Program-made: the position numbers and the translations under genes
Assembly: GCF_000019085.1 (NCBI RefSeq)
Contig: NC_010321.1
Span: forward strand, 186,001-250,000
DNA length: 64,000 bases
Source: Thermoanaerobacter pseudethanolicus ATCC 33223
GTDB taxonomy: Bacteria; Bacillota; Thermoanaerobacteria; Thermoanaerobacterales; Thermoanaerobacteraceae
Direction: 5' to 3'
Notes under the pieces: model-generated
Seen by the model: the letters and a program-made list of their open reading frames with translations, nothing else
Database searches by the model: none
What the model was told of the DNA's origin: nothing
Part shown: piece after piece, positions 27,870 to 37,253 of the stretch
How the letters are laid out: every line of letters begins with the position of its first letter
How positions within the stretch are numbered: position 1 is the first letter of the stretch

Positions 27870-29324
27870 ATGAGAAAATTATTTTTATTTCTTACGGTGA
27901 TGTTCTTTTTAACTTCCTGTGATGTAGTAAAGCTTAAAGAATCATCCACAACTAGGAAAGAACCACCTATAAGGCTGGTATTTTCACTTCCTAATTCAAG
28001 CGAAGATTTTGATAATACCCTTTATACCGTCCTTTTGTATGATGGCAATTCTAACAAAATAGCAAGTGAATTTTTAAAAAATAAACGCATTGGATATTAT
28101 AAATTATTACCAAGACAAGACAAAAATGTTGTGGGAATCCATTACGATGCTGCTTCATTTGAATACTATGTGATAAACATTGATGGCAGCGCTCCAGAAA
28201 GACTTACTCTTCCTGTAAGAGATGGAATATATCCAGTGTGGAGTGATGATGGGGAGTATATCTATGGTATTTCACCGGATTCTTTAAATGCTAAAAGTGG
28301 GTATATATTTTCTTATGATGTAAATAAAGGAACATTTGAGAAGTATCCTTTAGAAAGTGAAATAAATTCTTGTGGCAAAATCAAACCATATTTTGACAAT
28401 AAAGGGGTGCTGTTTATTTGTGATAACAAAATAAACTATCTAAATTTTGAAAACAAGGTCGTAAAGCCGGTTTACAGTTTTAACGGAAGTGTAACGTATG
28501 GGAGTTTAGATAAAAGTAGAACTATATTTGTGCTAAACGATGAGAAAAACTGCTTAGATGTTTTGGATGGAAATAACTTCAAAATAATAAAAACGTACAA
28601 AAACATTTTAAAATACAAATTTTATTCGCTTGACAGTATGGCATTTCCGGATGGTGAACATGTTATATTCAAGATTTATAAATATGACGATAAAGGTAAT
28701 TTTATAGGCGCACCTATAGTAAGTGTTGATTTAAATGGAAATGTGAGGGAATTAAAGGAAAGCGATAATTTGGAATGGAATTCAGTGAAATTTATTTCTG
28801 AAAGGAAGCTGGCTGGCGTTAGTCGAGCTGAGAAAGTACTCTTTTATGATTTAAATAGCTTTCAAGATATGCCCTATATGGAGATGGTGCTTTGTCGTAA
28901 TAACGAAATTGGTTATTTGAAAAAACTCAAAATTGCTCTGCCAAATGGGTGGAAGGAGAAATTTACAGGCGGAAATGAAGTTTATATCTTAAATTCAAAG
29001 GATGAAATTAACGGTGGTATATATGTTATAAGTTATTACAAAGACCAATATTTTGGAGGTTTTCTTCCAAATCACAGCGAACTTTTAAAAGAAGAAGATA
29101 TAAAAACTCCTATCGGAGAAGGAAAAATTGCCGTTTTGAGGAGAAGCCCTCCTGCTGCTTCCAATGATCCTGCAACATATATTGAGATTTTTGGAATTAT
29201 TCCAATTGCAGACAATGATTTAGCTTACTGCATATGGCTTGGACCATTAAAGGATGATGTAAAAACTATAAATGAGGCTGTAAGAATAATGGAATACATG
29301 ATGAAAAATTTAAATACAATGTGA
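27870..29324 (+). CDS. Lipoprotein with probable beta-propeller fold, function unknown
   Basis: A 484-residue exported lipoprotein: signal peptide with lipobox LTSC (mature Cys17). The rest looks like a beta-propeller of WD40/TolB-like blades, with repeated short motifs such as LPVRDGIYPVWSDDGEYIYG and LDSMAFPDGEHVIFK. No catalytic motif is recognised. It stands 150 bases upstream of an ABC-2 exporter cluster, separated by a REP palindrome, so a shared role is possible but not shown. ATG 27870 has only a weak upstream ribosome binding site; the GGAGGG at 27836-27841 is too far. Confidence 0.8.
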   Translation: MRKLFLFLTVMFFLTSCDVVKLKESSTTRKEPPIRLVFSLPNSSEDFDNTLYTVLLYDGNSNKIASEFLKNKRIGYYKLLPRQDKNVVGIHYDAASFEYYVINIDGSAPERLTLPVRDGIYPVWSDDGEYIYGISPDSLNAKSGYIFSYDVNKGTFEKYPLESEINSCGKIKPYFDNKGVLFICDNKINYLNFENKVVKPVYSFNGSVTYGSLDKSRTIFVLNDEKNCLDVLDGNNFKIIKTYKNILKYKFYSLDSMAFPDGEHVIFKIYKYDDKGNFIGAPIVSVDLNGNVRELKESDNLEWNSVKFISERKLAGVSRAEKVLFYDLNSFQDMPYMEMVLCRNNEIGYLKKLKIALPNGWKEKFTGGNEVYILNSKDEINGGIYVISYYKDQYFGGFLPNHSELLKEEDIKTPIGEGKIAVLRRSPPAASNDPATYIEIFGIIPIADNDLAYCIWLGPLKDDVKTINEAVRIMEYMMKNLNTM

Positions 29325-29410
29325 CTTTAGTCATGAGGAAATGGTGACTTTGTATACTACAAAACTTTCACCATTTCCTTTATTATATTCCTAGAAAACC
29401 AAATCAATTT

Positions 29411-29448
29411 CAGACAAAGCAGACAAAGGGGACGGTTCCTTTCGTCTG
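29411..29448. repeat. REP palindrome copy
   Basis: Single copy of the REP core GGGGACGGTTCC with the CAGACAAAG repeat at its left and GTCTG at its right, between the lipoprotein and the ABC-2 genes. Confidence 0.85.
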
Positions 29449-29478
29449 AAAATTTATTTTGAAAGGAGAGGGTGTTGC

Positions 29479-30414
29479 ATGAAGATAGTTAAAATGAAGG
29501 AGGTAATAAAAAGGTTTGGTGATGTTATAGCTTTAGACAATGTAAATTTAGAAATAGAAGAAGGAGAAATTTACGGTCTATTAGGTCCTAATGGGGCAGG
29601 GAAGACGACAGCTATAAGCATAATCTGCGGACTGATAAGTTTTGACAGGGGTGAAGTCTATGTTTTTGACAAAGACATACGTAAAGATGCTGAATTTATA
29701 AAGAAAAATATAGGTATTGTTCCTCAGGATGTTGCTATTTATGGAGATTTAACGGCCTATGAAAATGTAAAGTTTTTTGCAAGTCTTTATGGACTTAGGG
29801 GAAAAGAGCTAAAAGAAAGTGTAGAGATGGCATTAGAGTTTGTAGGTCTTTCAGATAAAGCGAAAGAAGTACCAAATAAATTTTCAGGTGGTATGAAAAG
29901 AAGGCTAAATATTGCCTGTGCCATTGCCCATAGACCTAAATTGATAATAATGGATGAACCTACAGTAGGTATAGACCCTCAATCGAGGAATCACATTTTG
30001 GAATCTGTTAAAAAGTTAAATGAAATGGGTAGTACAATTATTTACACAAGTCACTATATGGAGGAAGTAGAGGCTATCTGCACGCGGATTTCTATAATGG
30101 ACCATGGCAAGGTTATAGCTGAAGGAACAAAGGAAGAACTCACTTCAATGGTTACAGATGTGAATACAGTTTATATTGAAATTGGCTCAATTGATGGAAT
30201 AAAAGAGGAGGAATTGAAAGGAATAAAGGGTGTAAAAGCTGTTGAGATAAGAGATAGCACGATAAAGATAACAAGCTTAAAAGATGTGAGCAATTTTGAT
30301 GATATAATCCACTATTTTATTTCAAAAAACATACCAATACGTAACCTAAGAAACGAAATTCCCGATTTGGAGACAGTTTTTCTTACCCTGACAGGAAGAA
30401 AATTGAGAGATTAG
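29479..30414 (+). CDS. ABC-2 type transporter ATP-binding protein
   Basis: A 311-residue ABC ATPase that powers the two adjacent ABC-2 permeases. It shows Walker A LLGPNGAGKTTAIS, Q-loop VPQDVAIYG, signature FSGGMKRRLNIA, Walker B LIIMDEPTVGID and H-loop IYTSHYMEEVEA. The C-terminal 90 residues form the extra domain typical of DrrA/CcmA-like exporters. ATG 29479 follows GGAGAGGG. It is the first gene of a three-gene operon. The exported substrate (antibiotic, lipid or Na+) is not evident. Confidence 0.93.
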   Translation: MKIVKMKEVIKRFGDVIALDNVNLEIEEGEIYGLLGPNGAGKTTAISIICGLISFDRGEVYVFDKDIRKDAEFIKKNIGIVPQDVAIYGDLTAYENVKFFASLYGLRGKELKESVEMALEFVGLSDKAKEVPNKFSGGMKRRLNIACAIAHRPKLIIMDEPTVGIDPQSRNHILESVKKLNEMGSTIIYTSHYMEEVEAICTRISIMDHGKVIAEGTKEELTSMVTDVNTVYIEIGSIDGIKEEELKGIKGVKAVEIRDSTIKITSLKDVSNFDDIIHYFISKNIPIRNLRNEIPDLETVFLTLTGRKLRD

Positions 30415-30424
30415 AGGTGAGAAT

Positions 30425-31540
30425 ATGAGAATCTTTACCATAATGCTCAAAGAAATAAAAGAAATCCTTTATGACAAGCAAGTAATGGCACTCATGATAC
30501 TATTGCCAATAGTTCTTATTGGAATTTTAGGTTTTGCGTTTTCGTCAACATCAGATATAAAATTAAGGGATATAAAAGTTATATATACAGATGAAGGAGA
30601 TACAATACTTTCACAGGGTTTTGATATTTTCATTAAAGAAACTGATAAAATGGGAGTAAAATTTGTAGAAATAAAAGATGTCAACAAAGGAATAAGTGAT
30701 ATAGAAAAACGCAAATACGATGGTTATGTTTTTTTAAAAGGTAAAGATATAACTTTTTATAAGAATGCACATGGAGATATAAAAACGGAGATTGCAGCAA
30801 GTATGATTGACTCTTTTGCTGATACTTTTAAAGGAATGACAGCTATAGCTTCACAAAATCCTGCCTTTCTTAAAAATAGCGGCGATATAAATTTAAATAG
30901 AGAATTTATAAAAATAACCTCTATTGACAGAAAAGTTAAACAAACATCATTCGATTATTATTCTGTTACAATGCTTACTTTAATAATTTTATACGGTGCT
31001 ATGAGTGGTGTATTTTCAATAGATATGGAAAGGACAAAAAAGACAGGGCGCAGAATATTAGCTTCTCCTATTAAGAAATATGAAATATTTATGGGGAAGG
31101 TGTTAGGGGTAACTTTTTCTGTTTTTATACAGGCCTTGATTATTGTTCTTTTTAGCAAATACATCTTCGGAGCTAATTGGGGAAAGGATATTGTAACAGT
31201 TTTTGTGATTATAATTAGTGAGATAATTTTTGTGGTGGGCTTGGGAGTGAGTTTGGGGTTTATTATAAAAAATGGAGCAATGGCACAAGGTTTACTAAAC
31301 GGTATAATTCCTTTTATAGCCTTCTTAGGTGGTTCTTATATTCCTGTAAAAGAAATGGGAAGTCAATTTATTGAGAAACTTTCAAATTTTTCTCCAATTA
31401 CATGGACAAATACAGCCATATTTAATGTGATATTGGGAGGCAATTATCAATATGTACCTACAGCCCTCATGGTAAATTTAATTCCTGCAGCTTTTTTCAT
31501 AGTGTTGTCAGCTTACTTATTCAGAAGGGAGGCTTTTTAA
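30425..31540 (+). CDS. ABC-2 type transporter permease, subunit 1
   Basis: A 371-residue permease with one N-terminal helix (about 19-40), a large extracytoplasmic loop (about 45-175), and five or six C-terminal helices. The block RTKKTGRRILASPIKKYEIFMGK is typical of ABC-2 permeases. It starts 10 bases after the ATPase gene and abuts the second permease. The two permeases have the same layout and probably form a heterodimer. Confidence 0.9.
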   Translation: MRIFTIMLKEIKEILYDKQVMALMILLPIVLIGILGFAFSSTSDIKLRDIKVIYTDEGDTILSQGFDIFIKETDKMGVKFVEIKDVNKGISDIEKRKYDGYVFLKGKDITFYKNAHGDIKTEIAASMIDSFADTFKGMTAIASQNPAFLKNSGDINLNREFIKITSIDRKVKQTSFDYYSVTMLTLIILYGAMSGVFSIDMERTKKTGRRILASPIKKYEIFMGKVLGVTFSVFIQALIIVLFSKYIFGANWGKDIVTVFVIIISEIIFVVGLGVSLGFIIKNGAMAQGLLNGIIPFIAFLGGSYIPVKEMGSQFIEKLSNFSPITWTNTAIFNVILGGNYQYVPTALMVNLIPAAFFIVLSAYLFRREAF

Positions 31541-32680
31541 GTGAGAGAGCTATTTTTGGTTATGAAGAATACAGTAAAGTTGTTTTTTAGAAGGAAAGGG
31601 AATATTATTTTATTGATTTCTGGTATTATAATTCCACTTTTCTTTTTGCTTTTTACCTATGGTGGCAGCGGGCAACTTAGAATAGGTGTTGTAAATAGAG
31701 ATAAAAGTCAGATTTCAACAGATTTAATTAATTCATTGGAAAAAACGGATAAATTCAAGGTTGTTTTTCTGAAAGAAAATGAGATAAATGATAAAGTATC
31801 GAAAGGAGAAGTTGACAGCGCTATAGTGATTCCTCAAAGATTTGAAGAAGAAATTTTGAAGGGAAATCCAAAGGATGTAGAGATTGTATCAATAAAAGGG
31901 GAAGAAACCACCTTATTTTTGAAAAGTTATCTTGACCGCAAGATAAATGTTCTTTACAATTTAAGCAAGGCATCTGAAGGAAATAAAGAAAATTTTTATA
32001 AGATGTACGACCTTTATAAGAACAGTCCTTTTAGCTTGAAAACATATATTGTTGAAGATATAGGGAAGACGGCAGTGGCAACAACAAGAAGTTTAGGATT
32101 TTTTATAATGTTTTTGATGTTTAGCACTTTTAATATTTCTAATTTTATACTTGTGGAGAAAAGAGATAAAACTTTTTACAGAATTTTTGCTTCTCCTTTA
32201 AAGCCAAGAACTTATTTAGTGAGCAATTTTTTTGTAAATTTAATTTTGACAGTTTTTCAGATAGCTTTTATACTTGCGTTGATTACCTTTATATTAAACT
32301 TAGGCTTCACAAAAGCGACATTTGATGTTTTTTTAGTACTGGTTTCTTTTGGAATAACATCTATTGGTTTAAGTTCAATGATAGTTGCTTTTTCACCCTC
32401 TACAAGTTATTCTAATACCTTGTCTACTTTAATTATTACACCTACTTGTATGTTAGGGGGAGCTTTCTGGCCATTATATTTAATGCCTGAAGCACTTCAA
32501 AAGCTTTCTGATTTTATACCACAGAAATGGGCAATAGACGCTATAGAAAAAATTCAAATGGGTGGTAGTTTAAGCGATGTTTATATGAATATAATCATAC
32601 TGTTGGCTTTTGCGTTAACCTTTATCCTGTTAGGAATATATAAAATTAAAACTTCTGAAAAAATGGGAGATTTTATCTAA
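31541..32680 (+). CDS. ABC-2 type transporter permease, subunit 2
   Basis: A 379-residue permease with the same layout as its upstream neighbour: N-terminal helix (about 20-40), external loop, then helices from about 185, with the block KRDKTFYRIFASPLKPRTYLVSN matching the conserved ABC-2 segment. GTG 31541 follows the previous stop with no gap, and the ribosome binding site GGGAGG lies inside the preceding gene. The sequence resemblance to the first permease suggests an old duplication. Confidence 0.9.
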   Translation: MRELFLVMKNTVKLFFRRKGNIILLISGIIIPLFFLLFTYGGSGQLRIGVVNRDKSQISTDLINSLEKTDKFKVVFLKENEINDKVSKGEVDSAIVIPQRFEEEILKGNPKDVEIVSIKGEETTLFLKSYLDRKINVLYNLSKASEGNKENFYKMYDLYKNSPFSLKTYIVEDIGKTAVATTRSLGFFIMFLMFSTFNISNFILVEKRDKTFYRIFASPLKPRTYLVSNFFVNLILTVFQIAFILALITFILNLGFTKATFDVFLVLVSFGITSIGLSSMIVAFSPSTSYSNTLSTLIITPTCMLGGAFWPLYLMPEALQKLSDFIPQKWAIDAIEKIQMGGSLSDVYMNIIILLAFALTFILLGIYKIKTSEKMGDFI

Positions 32681-32696
32681 TTTATATGTTATAATC

Positions 32697-32724
32697 AGGC
32701 AAGAGGGATGGGTCCTTTTGTCTG
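32697..32724. repeat. Degenerate REP copy left of the RAYT gene
   Basis: CAGGCAAGAGGGATGGGTCC followed by TTTTGTCTG; a diverged version of the REP core, 26 bases before the RAYT start. Confidence 0.65.
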
Positions 32725-32750
32725 AATTATTGTTTTTGGAGTGGATGTAA

Positions 32751-33554
32751 ATGCCTAGAAAGTCAAGAGTTAAAAGCAAGAGCGGGTATTATCATGTGAT
32801 GTTGCGGGGAAATGAAAAGAAAAATATATTCAGAAGTGATGAGGATAAAAAGCGCTTTATAGAAATATTGGCAGAGAAAAAGCTAGGCGGGAAGTTTTAT
32901 TTAACTGCTTTTTGTCTTATGAGCAACCACGTTCATTTGATGATCAAGGAAGGCAATGAGGATTTGTCAAGTTCTATCAAGAGGATTGCAGGAATTTATG
33001 CTTCTTATTTTAATAAAAAATACGATAGGACAGGTCATTTATTTCAGGATAGGTTTAGAAGTGAGCCAGTTGAAGATGAGAGTTACGTTATAGCATTAGT
33101 AAGATACATTCATCAGAATCCGGTAAAAGCGGGGCTAGTGAAAAAAGTTTCTGATTATAAGTGGAGCAGTTATAGCTGTTATCTTAGCGATAATGATGAA
33201 ATGTGTCAAATTGTAGATACAGACTTGATTTTAGGTATTTTCTCTGATGATAAAAAGAAAGCTATAGAACAGTTTAAGAAATATATGGAGCAGACAGAAG
33301 GCACTGAAGTTTTTATCGACATTGAAGAAGAAAAAATGAGTACGGAAGAAGCCAAAGAGTTATTTAAAGAAATGGCGATGGAATTTGGGATTAAAGATAT
33401 AGAAAATCTGGAAATTAAAAAACGTAAAGAATGGCATGACTTAATAAAAAAATACAGAGAAAAAACCGGACTTTCAATTAAAGATATTGCTTCTATTGCT
33501 GGGGTGACTAGGTATAGTATACATAAGATTTTGAAAGAAAAAGGCAAAGCCTGA
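32751..33554 (+). CDS. REP-associated tyrosine transposase (RAYT, Y1/HUH family)
   Basis: Single-strand DNA transposase of the TnpA-REP group. The HUH metal motif is seen as MSNHVHLMIK (about residue 62) and the catalytic-tyrosine region as FNKKYDRTGHLFQDRFRSEP. YIHQNPVKAGLV is another family hallmark. The 267-residue protein has an extra C-terminal helix-turn-helix (KTGLSIKDIASIAGVTRYSIH), common in Firmicute members. It is flanked by REP palindromes in opposite orientations (32697-32724 and 33583-33620), the typical arrangement for these enzymes, which are usually single-copy and host-tamed. The start ATG 32751 has the weak site GGAG. Confidence 0.93.
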   Translation: MPRKSRVKSKSGYYHVMLRGNEKKNIFRSDEDKKRFIEILAEKKLGGKFYLTAFCLMSNHVHLMIKEGNEDLSSSIKRIAGIYASYFNKKYDRTGHLFQDRFRSEPVEDESYVIALVRYIHQNPVKAGLVKKVSDYKWSSYSCYLSDNDEMCQIVDTDLILGIFSDDKKKAIEQFKKYMEQTEGTEVFIDIEEEKMSTEEAKELFKEMAMEFGIKDIENLEIKKRKEWHDLIKKYREKTGLSIKDIASIAGVTRYSIHKILKEKGKA

Positions 33555-33582
33555 CTATATAGGCTGATTAAATTTAAAAGAT

Positions 33583-33620
33583 CAGACAAGAGGAACCGTC
33601 CCCTTTGTCTGCTTTGTCTG
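33583..33620. repeat. REP palindrome right of the RAYT gene (inverted)
   Basis: CAGACAAGAGGAACCGTCCC followed by CTTTGTCTGCTTTGTCTG; the inverse complement of the copy at 29411-29448 with minor changes. Confidence 0.85.
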
Positions 33621-33736
33621 CAGACTTAATTTTGGGGATTTTCTCAAAAGACAAGGAAAAGGCACTCAAATTGCTCTTTACTTTTCCTGCAATAGAGAAT
33701 TTGACTGATTGCAATTTGCAGTTATTAGGAGTATAA
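33620..33736 (+). pseudogene. Remnant of a second RAYT gene
   Basis: Translating 33620-33736 gives ADLILGIFSKDKEKALKLL..., which matches TDLILGIFSDDKKKAIEQF in the intact RAYT. There is no start codon or N-terminal domain; the fragment begins directly at the end of a REP palindrome and stops after 38 codons. It looks like what is left of a second RAYT copy after a REP-mediated deletion. Confidence 0.6.
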
Positions 33737-34024
33737 TGAAAATGAAAGAAAAAGTAAAAAGGTGATATTTTATGGAAGACAAAAGTGTTGAAGTAAAAAA
33801 GTGCTTTACATAAAATGAGTGTTGATGAAGTAATTCGCAATTTAAAAGTTGAAGTTAACAACGGTGATGGTAGTAATTGGTTTGTCTGTTTTGCTTTCCT
33901 TTGGAATCAATGACTTTGTGAAATACCTTTTTTAAGAAGACATGGATAACTTTTGAGTATTTCTAAAGCCGCCTTTTAAAGCGGCTTTTTTGGAGGATAT
34001 ATACGGGAGGAAAGGAGAACATAT
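33737..34024. other. Intergenic stretch with debris and a terminator
   Basis: No convincing gene. Short ORF fragments (for example 14 codons from 33772 behind AAGGTG) are interrupted by stops and look like decayed coding sequence. A clear hairpin, AAAGCCGC (33965-33972) with GCGGCTTT (33981-33988) and a T run, acts as a terminator just before the MFS gene. Confidence 0.6.
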
Positions 34025-35296
34025 ATGTCGTTCATCGCCCAGGTTAAATTTTTGCCCAAAGAAGTAAAACGTTTTATAGCAACTGAAGCCTTATTGGGTA
34101 TAGGAATGGGGATTTTTGGTTTAGTATTAAATTTGCATTTGCTTGCTTTAAACGTTTCTCCTGAACAAATAGGAGCTCTTAATTCTGTAGGAACTTTAGT
34201 GATGGGGGCAGCTGCTATTCCAGCAGGTTTTTTTGCTAATTATATTGGGAGAAAACGAATTTTTATATCAGGAATAACTCTTACAGGGATAGGATATGGG
34301 CTTTTTGGATTAGGGGAATCTATAGGAGTTTTTTATTTGGCACAGATTATACAATTTATAGGAATTTCCTTTTTGATTACAACAGAAATACAGCTTTTAT
34401 TTTCATATGCTGAGACAAATGAATTGGAAACTGTAAGTTATAGCCTTTTATTTGCTGTTTTTACTCTATTTAGTGGAGTAGGTACGCTTTTGGGAGGCTT
34501 TATACCCAATTGGTTTCCATATGGTAATACAAAATATCAAAGTTCTGTGTATATATCAGCCGTGTTAATTTTAGTGGCGGCTTTATTAAGAGGGATTTTG
34601 TTGCCATGCGTAAACAATAGTTTTGATAAAGGTAAGAGTAAGTTGTTATTGTCAAATATTAGAATTTACCAAGTTTTTGATAAAAAAATTCTTTTAATTA
34701 TTTTTTATCTTTTTTTGGCGGGTATGGCTTTTTCTACGATAATTCCTTTCCAAAACGTGATTGTGAAATTTCGGATGGGTTGGAGCGATGAATATGTCTC
34801 CTATTTGCTTACAATAAATGGGCTAATTTTGTTTTTTGCTTCTATGATAATGCCATGGATAATAAATAAATTTGGAACCATTAAAGCTTATTACTATGTA
34901 TATGGGATGAATTTATTGTTTGCACTTATATTAGCCTTTAATAATATTTCTGTAATGATGTTTTCAACAATATTTTTACTAAGAAGTGGTAGTTTTACGC
35001 TTTTGAATAATATGATAGAAAGTCAAACAATGTCTGTTGTAGAGGAAGAAAAAAGGGATTTTTTTGCTGGAGTAAAATCACTTTTAAGGAGTATAGGATC
35101 AGCAATAGCCAGCTATTTAGCTGGCTATATCCTAGAAAATCAAAATTATACTTATCCCTTTCTAATTACGTTTGTAATACTATTAGTAAGTCTTTTGTAT
35201 TTTGCTATATTTATTAAACCGATTTTTATTGAGAAGCTAAACAATAGTAACTTTTCTTTTGAAGAAGAAATTCAAAAAGATGTGGAAGGCATCTAG
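34025..35296 (+). CDS. MFS-family transporter
   Basis: A 423-residue, 12-helix major facilitator. The loop between helices 2 and 3 shows FFANYIGRKRIFISG, the MFS signature (GxxxDRxGRK type) with Asn-Tyr-Ile in place of Asp-Arg-x, so proton coupling may differ. A second half-repeat begins near residue 215. ATG 34025 follows GGAAAGGAG. Its stop directly abuts the stop of the convergent oppF gene with no spacer and no visible terminator. Substrate unknown. Confidence 0.88.
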   Translation: MSFIAQVKFLPKEVKRFIATEALLGIGMGIFGLVLNLHLLALNVSPEQIGALNSVGTLVMGAAAIPAGFFANYIGRKRIFISGITLTGIGYGLFGLGESIGVFYLAQIIQFIGISFLITTEIQLLFSYAETNELETVSYSLLFAVFTLFSGVGTLLGGFIPNWFPYGNTKYQSSVYISAVLILVAALLRGILLPCVNNSFDKGKSKLLLSNIRIYQVFDKKILLIIFYLFLAGMAFSTIIPFQNVIVKFRMGWSDEYVSYLLTINGLILFFASMIMPWIINKFGTIKAYYYVYGMNLLFALILAFNNISVMMFSTIFLLRSGSFTLLNNMIESQTMSVVEEEKRDFFAGVKSLLRSIGSAIASYLAGYILENQNYTYPFLITFVILLVSLLYFAIFIKPIFIEKLNNSNFSFEEEIQKDVEGI

Positions 35297-36262
35297 CTAT
35301 ACCAAATGGCAAGCTACGAAATGCCCTCCTCCTACATCTTTGTATTCTGGTACTTGTTCTCTACAAATGTCTTTAGCAAGTGGGCATCTTGTGTGGAATT
35401 TGCATCCTTTTGGTGGATTCGCAGGGCTTGGGATATCTCCTTCTAAGATTATTCTTTCTCTTTTTAAGTCTGGGTCTGGAATTGGAACGGCAGACAAAAG
35501 GGCTTGTGTATAGGGGTGAAGTGGATGTGCAAAAAGTTCGTCTCGTGCTGCCATTTCAACTATAGACCCAAGATACATTACTGCAACTCTTGTGCTTATA
35601 TGCTCTACTACACTCAAATCGTGAGAAATAAACAAATAAGTTAACCCTTTTTGCTCTTGCAAATCCATAAGCAGGTTGATTATTTGGGCTTGTATTGATA
35701 CGTCAAGAGAAGATACAGGTTCGTCTAACACAATAAATTCAGGATCTAAAATGAGTGCACGAGCTATTCCTATTCTCTGACGCTGACCACCAGAAAATTC
35801 GTGAGGATAGCGGTCTATATGGTACGGAGCTAATCCGCATATCTCCATTGTTTCTATGACTTTATCCCGCAATTCATTTTTAGAAATAAGGCCATGGTCT
35901 AAAAGAGCTTCTCCTATGGCATCTCCTACTCTAAGGCGTGGGTTTAAAGAGCTAAAGGGGTCTTGGAAAACCAATTGCATTTTAGGTCTTAGTTTTCTAA
36001 GCTCGCTTTTTTTGAGACTGTGAATAGGAATAGATTTGTAAAAAACTTCTCCGTCAGTTTTATCATACAACCTTATTATAGTACGCCCGACTGTGCTTTT
36101 ACCACAACCAGATTCGCCAACAAGACTTAAAGTTTCACCTTTATTTATAGTGAATGTCACTCCATCTACTGCTTTTACATATCCTATCGTCCTTTGTAAA
36201 ATACCGCCTCGTATTGGGAAGTATTTTTTAAGGTTTTTTACTTCTATTAAAGGTTCACTCAT
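35297..36262 (-). CDS. oppF: Oligopeptide/dipeptide ABC transporter ATP-binding protein (OppF type)
   Basis: Second ATPase of the peptide importer. It shows Walker [15 protein letters not shown], signature [16 protein letters not shown], Walker [15 protein letters not shown] and H-loop [12 protein letters not shown], plus the C-terminal oligopeptide domain with the cysteine cluster [14 protein letters not shown]...CH, which in this family binds an Fe-S cluster. The stop of oppD overlaps its ATG as ATGA (36259-36262), which decides this start. Last gene of a minus-strand operon. Confidence 0.95.
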   Translation of the reverse strand: MSEPLIEVKNLKKYFPIRGGILQRTIGYVKAVDGVTFTINKGETLSLVGESGCGKSTVGRTIIRLYDKTDGEVFYKSIPIHSLKKSELRKLRPKMQLVFQDPFSSLNPRLRVGDAIGEALLDHGLISKNELRDKVIETMEICGLAPYHIDRYPHEFSGGQRQRIGIARALILDPEFIVLDEPVSSLDVSIQAQIINLLMDLQEQKGLTYLFISHDLSVVEHISTRVAVMYLGSIVEMAARDELFAHPLHPYTQALLSAVPIPDPDLKRERIILEGDIPSPANPPKGCKFHTRCPLAKDICREQVPEYKDVGGGHFVACHLV

Positions 36263-37242
36263 TTTTTCCACTCTCCTTCATAGAGCCAGCAGGCGACTTT
36301 GTGCCCATTTTCGTCAGCTGCAAGTTGAGGTATCTTTTGGCGGCAAATGTCCATTGCATATTCGCACCTATCGCTAAAATAACAATAGTCTCCCAAACCA
36401 ATAGGGTTAGGCACTTGCCCTGGGATTGTGTATAGTCTTTCTTGCCTTTGACCAATTATTGGTTTTGCCTTTAAAAGACCTCTTGTATATGGGTGTTTAG
36501 GGTTTTTGAAAAGTTCTCTTACAGGAGCTTCTTCAATAACTTTTCCAGCATACATAACTACTACGTAGTCAGCTATTTCAGCAACAATTCCAAGGTCATG
36601 GGTTATAAGCATTAAAGCCATATTTCTTTCCTGCTTTATTTTTCTCAAAAGGTCAAGGATTTGGGCTTGAATTGTTACATCAAGAGCAGTGGTTGGTTCA
36701 TCAGCTATTAAAAGTTTTGGATCGCAACTTAGAGCTATTGCAATCATTATACGCTGTCTCATACCACCGCTTAGTTCATGAGGATAACTTGTCATTATCT
36801 GTTCAGCTCTTGGTATGCCAACTTGTTTAATAAGTTCAATAGCCTTATTCCAAGCCTCTTTTTTAGTCATGAGTTTATGCACAATTAAAGGCTCCATTAT
36901 TTGTTCTCCAATTGTTAAAACAGGGTTTAAAGAAGTCATTGGCTCCTGGAATATCATGCCTATTTCATTACCGCGTATTCTTCTCATTTCTGCCTCACTT
37001 AATTTAAGAATATCTCGCCCATCAAAGATTATTTCGCCACCTTCAATTTTCCCAGGAGGAGACTGAATTAATCTCATTAGGGATAAAGCAGTTACACTTT
37101 TGCCGCAGCCAGATTCACCGACAATGCACACCGTTTCCCCTTCTCGTATAGAGAAACTTACATCATTTACTGCTTTTACAACACCTTCTTCAGTGTAGAA
37201 AAAAGTTTTGAGATTGCGAAATTCTACTAGATTTTTTGCCAT
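36259..37242 (-). CDS. oppD: Oligopeptide/dipeptide ABC transporter ATP-binding protein (OppD type)
   Basis: First ATPase of the importer, 327 residues. It shows Walker [16 protein letters not shown], signature [16 protein letters not shown], Walker [15 protein letters not shown] and H-loop [12 protein letters not shown]. The C-terminal domain has [14 protein letters not shown] with later cysteines, as in OppF. It starts 11 bases after the oppC stop, and its ribosome binding site AGGAGG overlaps that stop. Translationally coupled to oppF. Confidence 0.95.
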   Translation of the reverse strand: MAKNLVEFRNLKTFFYTEEGVVKAVNDVSFSIREGETVCIVGESGCGKSVTALSLMRLIQSPPGKIEGGEIIFDGRDILKLSEAEMRRIRGNEIGMIFQEPMTSLNPVLTIGEQIMEPLIVHKLMTKKEAWNKAIELIKQVGIPRAEQIMTSYPHELSGGMRQRIMIAIALSCDPKLLIADEPTTALDVTIQAQILDLLRKIKQERNMALMLITHDLGIVAEIADYVVVMYAGKVIEEAPVRELFKNPKHPYTRGLLKAKPIIGQRQERLYTIPGQVPNPIGLGDYCYFSDRCEYAMDICRQKIPQLAADENGHKVACWLYEGEWKK

Positions 37243-37253
37243 TTTGATTCCTC

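Noticed and set aside
27680-27949. Minus-strand ORF of 89 codons near 27.8 kb
   Set aside because: It runs through REP palindromes and has no coding features.
35259-35513. Plus-strand ORF of 84 codons after the MFS gene
   Set aside because: It is antisense to oppF and overlaps the MFS end in another frame.
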